This document shows positions 10,775 to 13,756 of a stretch of DNA of 13,756 nucleotides, one piece after another. The first letter of the stretch is position 1, and every line of letters starts with the position of its first letter. The position numbers were made by a program, and so were the translations under genes. Under the pieces are notes generated by a model. That model made no database searches, was not told the origin of the DNA, and worked only from the letters and a program-made list of their open reading frames with translations. The stretch comes from Hyphochytrium catenoides. Lineage: Eukaryota; Sar; Hyphochytriomycetes; Hyphochytriales; Hyphochytriaceae. The stretch spans positions 1 through 13,756 of the forward strand of contig FLMG01003817.1 in NCBI GenBank assembly GCA_900088475.1, written 5' to 3'.

Positions 10775-11526
10775 CTGGAACGAGGAGGTAAGAATGCGCC
10801 ATTGATTCGAAAGGTCAGAATCAGGGCACAGGGAGCTTGGTCGGTCAGTCCGTCAGGTTGGCAGTTTAGCTGGCCTGACACTTGTCCTCAGTCAGTCGGT
10901 TGAGGCTGAAGGAAGACATGAGACCAGCACCCAGCCGCTCGTATGGTCCTCAGCAGGATCGCAAGGACTTTGACCGTGTTGCAGTCTCTTGAACCAGGTC
11001 CTTTCAATCAGCAGAGCCGCCAACCATATCTTCGGACACGCTTTAGGCCGAGAGGGCAGACGCAGGAACACCATGACGTAGATAAGCTGTCCACAGCACT
11101 CGATGCCCGATCGGGCGAGAACTTGAACCGAGCTTTTTGTGCCGAACAACGAGAGAAGCTGATTACAGGAAAAGCGTACCTCAGGTGCAACGACACTAAG
11201 AGGCGATGAATAGAAGCAAAGAAACGTGATGAGACTCTGAGGCTCCTAGTTGTTGTGGAGATCGGGAGGCATAAAGGGCCTGGAAAGCCAGACCATACTG
11301 CTCAACTTTTGAATCTACGGTCTCTGAAAGCGGCATAATGAGGAAAAACACTAGCTCTTAGACTGGACATCCATTATTAGCGTTTATTGCTTAAGCTTAG
11401 CTGCATAGGAGCCTTGCTTAAAGTATGAACAGCTTTAGCAAGGTAGGTAGGTATAACTAGGTAGAGGTGCAGCACGTACGGCAAGAGAGAGAAAGAGGAG
11501 GGGAAGGGCGGCAAAGCGTCCAGCGC
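10775..11526. other. Spacer between the coiled-coil and neuferricin-like genes
   Basis: Both flanking genes are on the minus strand, so this should hold the 3' untranslated region of the neuferricin-like gene and the promoter or first exons of the coiled-coil gene. A pyrimidine-rich acceptor, CCTCCTCGTTCCAG, ends at 10775 and opens a frame that runs into the 10719 Met, which hints at an upstream exon. A donor-like GAG followed by GTACGC lies near 11180 (minus strand), but I could not connect a unique exon. The plus-strand frame at 10376-10903 is open but reads antisense to the coiled-coil exons. Confidence 0.4.
11383..11388 (-). terminator. Candidate polyadenylation signal for the neuferricin-like gene
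   Basis: TTTATT on the plus strand is AATAAA on the minus strand, about 140 nt past the stop codon at 11527-11529. Spacing and strand fit, but the evidence is the hexamer alone. Confidence 0.4.
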
Positions 11527-12672
11527 CTAGAAGCACGGCTCGGGGAGGGGACTATCTGGATCAATGGGCGGATGCGACACGGTACCGACAGGAAAGTAAA
11601 GTATGTGCTCGTTGTAGAAGTCCACCCAAGTTTCAACCTCCTGCAGGAATTTAGTGAGATCACAGCGCTTTGGTCTCTCTTCTCTCTACTGTCTCGCACC
11701 TCAGTGCTTACGTTAGTCGCAACTCATGCCCCCAGCCAGTCCGGCCCCTACTAATTGTGATCCCTCAGAGGCTACTTCTTTGAGCGGGATCCCTCGGTAA
11801 CGTTCTCATCCATTCATTCTACTTACCGCAATCTGAGCTTCTGACAGTCCTCGCACGTCGTGGGTGAGGTGGGTGTCAAAGCAGCCAGTCACGAAGGCCC
11901 GAGCCGTATCCTTTCCTGAGAAGAAGGAGTATCCTCCCTTCAAATACTATTCCGAGCAACAGCGATGCAATTAACATAAAGCTCAAAGTTCAGAGGAAGG
12001 AGAGTCGTGCGCGATACCTTGGCATAATGCCTTGGCCCTGCTGTGACATCAAACACAATGCTCTTGATGCCCAGCAGTATCCTTTTGTCTGGATCCGATC
12101 CGTCATACTCAGCTAGTTCTTCAGGGGTAAAGACCCGTTGCGGAAGCTGTCCATGCGGTCGGGACCATAAGGGCGAAAGGGACGGATGAAGAAGGAAGAA
12201 GGCCGGCGGAGGGCAATCAGTCGCTTTCGTAAGGGACCACCGAAGTCTTAGCGTTCAACGTTTTACGAAAATAGACCATTTAACCGGCGAGAGATTGGAT
12301 CAGATCACTCAACCTACGCCAGCCGGCCACTAGCAGTGCGCAACACTTCTCGAGAGTATCAACCCGTCCCCCGCAGAACAGAGGAGCATCGTGTACCTGA
12401 GAAAGAACAACTTTTCTAGCTCTCCAGTACTCGCGCTCTAGCAAGGACATCTGCAGCTCCGGATCCTGACGGCTGTGTAAATAATAAGCGCCAGAAGTAA
12501 GTCCCAGAACCACCAAAAGCGGCAACAATTTCCAAAGCCAGCCCTTCGAGTTAGCTGGCTGGGTCGCGGTCCGCTTCCCTTTAGATTCATCTTCAGAGCT
12601 TGTTCCTTGCAAGGTTGCTGTCCTATCCTCTCTTTCCGTGGAACCCTTGCCTGAAGGCAGTCTGCGCTTCAT
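11527..12672 (-). CDS. Neuferricin/CYB5D2-like cytochrome b5-type heme-binding membrane protein
   Basis: Member of the MAPR group (membrane-associated progesterone receptor-like, cytochrome b5-like heme/steroid-binding domain). Relatives bind heme at membranes, and the exact role here is unknown. Four exons, 12672-12397, 12146-12018, 11937-11827 and 11640-11527, join in phase 0 and give 209 residues. Residues 1-44 are basic and polar. Residues 45-65 (WLWKLLPLLVVLGL...) form one membrane segment, followed by a linker helix. The b5-like domain runs from RVFTPEELAEYDGSD (about 96) through IVFDVTAGPRHYAK and GGYSFFSGKDTARAFVTG to VETWVDFYNEHILYFPVG. Tyr133 and Tyr138 occupy the places of the heme-site tyrosines of PGRMC1 (my alignment by eye). 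The glycine loop between them is one residue shorter than usual in relatives. The last intron has a CACTAA branch-like site before CCTGCAG. The first Met is clear. The topology, with the domain cytosolic or luminal, is not decided by sequence. Confidence in the family is high. Confidence 0.9.
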
Positions 12673-13756
12673 CGTGGCGACTATAACTCGACTTGGCTTT
12701 TAGGAGACTATGCCTATTGTTCCTATGCACTATGATAAATGGAACTTGGAACTTTGGTTCTGAGCTCAAACCTGGATGCTGCTAGCCCAGAAGAGCTTCC
12801 TTTGGTACTATGCTTGCCCGGCAAGGAGGGAAAGTGCAAATGGAGAGCTGCTAACCATGTAGAACGTGTTGCTGCTCGCTGCCCTCTGGCGCTCACCCAC
12901 CGGTGCGTAAGACTCCAAGCTGCTGCCGGCTGTCACTTCTTCAACCTCTTGGGTTTGCCGCTTCTGTGGGGAGGGAGATGCGCACGACCAGAACACAGAG
13001 AGACGAAAGACAGCTTCTAGAAGCGTTACCGGCACTTCCTTTGTAAGGCTGATGCCTGATGTGCTGACGTGTTGACTATGGAGCGGCCTACAAGTAGGAC
13101 AGTACAAACGTCGTCGACCGCACTTGTAGTACCGAGCCAAAAGCAGTCCCCGACCTTACTTTCCGTTAGCGGCTTTGTGGAGGCAAGGTAAAGCCTCCTT
13201 TCTGAAGGCAGTGATGATGATGATGATGAGAAGAAATTAGTCTCTCGGTTTTTTTCAGCTAGTATCATTGTTAGAGTATGTTCAGAGGTTCCGTTTATTG
13301 GTATGGAGCTGTGCAGGCTGAGAGGTCTTGGCCCCCGAGCCACCATCTAGCTGCTCCGTCCCCAATGTAGCCTTTATTAGCTTTATGAGAGAACAGAGAT
13401 CTGTAGTAATATTTGTCTCCGTTATTATTAGGTACATCATAATGATCATCGTGGCCTCCTCTTCTTCTACTTAAAACTGGCATCGAGTCTGGTTAATTGA
13501 TTGGTCCAGTGGCCGGGGCTGCATTTGGCACTAGCCAAAGGCCATTGCGTTACTGTTAAGCCAGAAGGCAATGATGTTATTATGTGAAAGGGAAGTTGTT
13601 TGTGGCAACTGCAGGTGCTAGTCACTTGTGACCGCAATCAGAGCAACACCACCAGCCAGCCGGCACACACTGGCGACGCGGCCTGCTACTACCTAGAACC
13701 AGAAAACAAAGTAGTCGCTATTAGCACGTTGAAGGGATCATGCACATAGACCCACC
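12673..13756. other. Upstream flank of the neuferricin-like gene, no supported gene
   Basis: The first part should carry the promoter of the neuferricin-like gene. Open frames exist on the plus strand (12739-13020, 93 codons starting at an ATG) and on the minus strand (12808-13140), overlapping each other. Neither has a recognisable domain. The minus frame has a C-x8-C-x2-C cluster near its start but no ATG there. I see no RNA gene or mobile element. A short TGA repeat lies at 13212-13229. Confidence 0.4.
13212..13229. repeat. Short trinucleotide repeat (TGA)6
   Basis: Six perfect tandem copies of TGA, 18 bases, in non-coding sequence. This is a simple microsatellite that is likely to vary in length between strains. 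No function is suggested. Confidence 0.85.

Noticed and set aside
10376-10903. Long plus-strand open frame of 175 codons
   Set aside because: It lies antisense to two minus-strand exons that join the coiled-coil gene in phase. It has a biased hydrophobic first half and no known domain, so it is most likely a shadow.
10841-10905. Clustered GGTCGGTCAG / CAGTCAGTCGG words
   Set aside because: Degenerate and short, not a clean tandem or inverted repeat. No function can be argued.
10943-11209. Plus-strand frame of 88 codons between the two minus-strand genes
   Set aside because: Polar composition without a domain, and no supporting neighbour exon. Open minus-strand frames overlap it.
11442-11466. 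Short GGTA-like repeats downstream of the neuferricin-like gene
   Set aside because: Only about three imperfect copies. Simple sequence in a likely 3' flank.
12739-13020. Plus-strand frame of 93 codons starting 66 bases from the neuferricin-like start
   Set aside because: No domain, no splice context, and an overlapping frame is open on the other strand. There is not enough to call a gene.
12808-13140. Minus-strand frame with a possible zinc-finger-like cysteine cluster (KCGRRRLYCPTC)
   Set aside because: There are only three cysteines, no ATG start and no partner exon. This is consistent with chance.

Overview
This is a nuclear eukaryotic window. Its genes are split by GT-AG introns of about 56 to 300 bases, and I rebuilt them by joining exons in frame across both strands. 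Base composition is roughly balanced. Two gene families point to a microbial eukaryote, such as an alga, heterokont or alveolate: an NBP35 of the plant type, without the C-terminal CPxC motif, and a membrane-anchored sphingomyelinase-like enzyme. The sequence alone does not fix the species.

Layout: (1) 457-2173, minus strand: NBP35/NUBP1-type P-loop scaffold of the cytosolic iron-sulfur assembly pathway, seven exons, 347 residues, complete. (2) 2174-2951: divergent intergenic stretch, the likely shared promoter region. (3) 2952-5829, plus strand: Mg-dependent neutral sphingomyelinase-like phosphodiesterase with an N-terminal membrane anchor; about ten exons, one boundary unresolved. (4) 5830-6733: convergent intergenic stretch. 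(5) 6734 to about 10719, minus strand: long coiled-coil protein of unknown family, nine or more exons including a 29-nt microexon; its 5' end is uncertain and may continue upstream. (6) About 10775-11526: spacer, possibly with further upstream exons of the coiled-coil gene. (7) 11527-12672, minus strand: neuferricin/CYB5D2-like cytochrome b5-type heme-binding protein with an N-terminal membrane segment, four exons, 209 residues. (8) 12673-13756: no gene I can support.

The genes do not form an operon or an obvious pathway. NBP35 (Fe-S assembly) and the neuferricin-like protein (heme binding) both concern iron cofactors, but nothing in the sequence links them. I saw no mobile element, CRISPR array, tRNA or rRNA. 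The least explained gene is the coiled-coil protein. The most informative known-family feature is the loss of the CPxC motif in NBP35.
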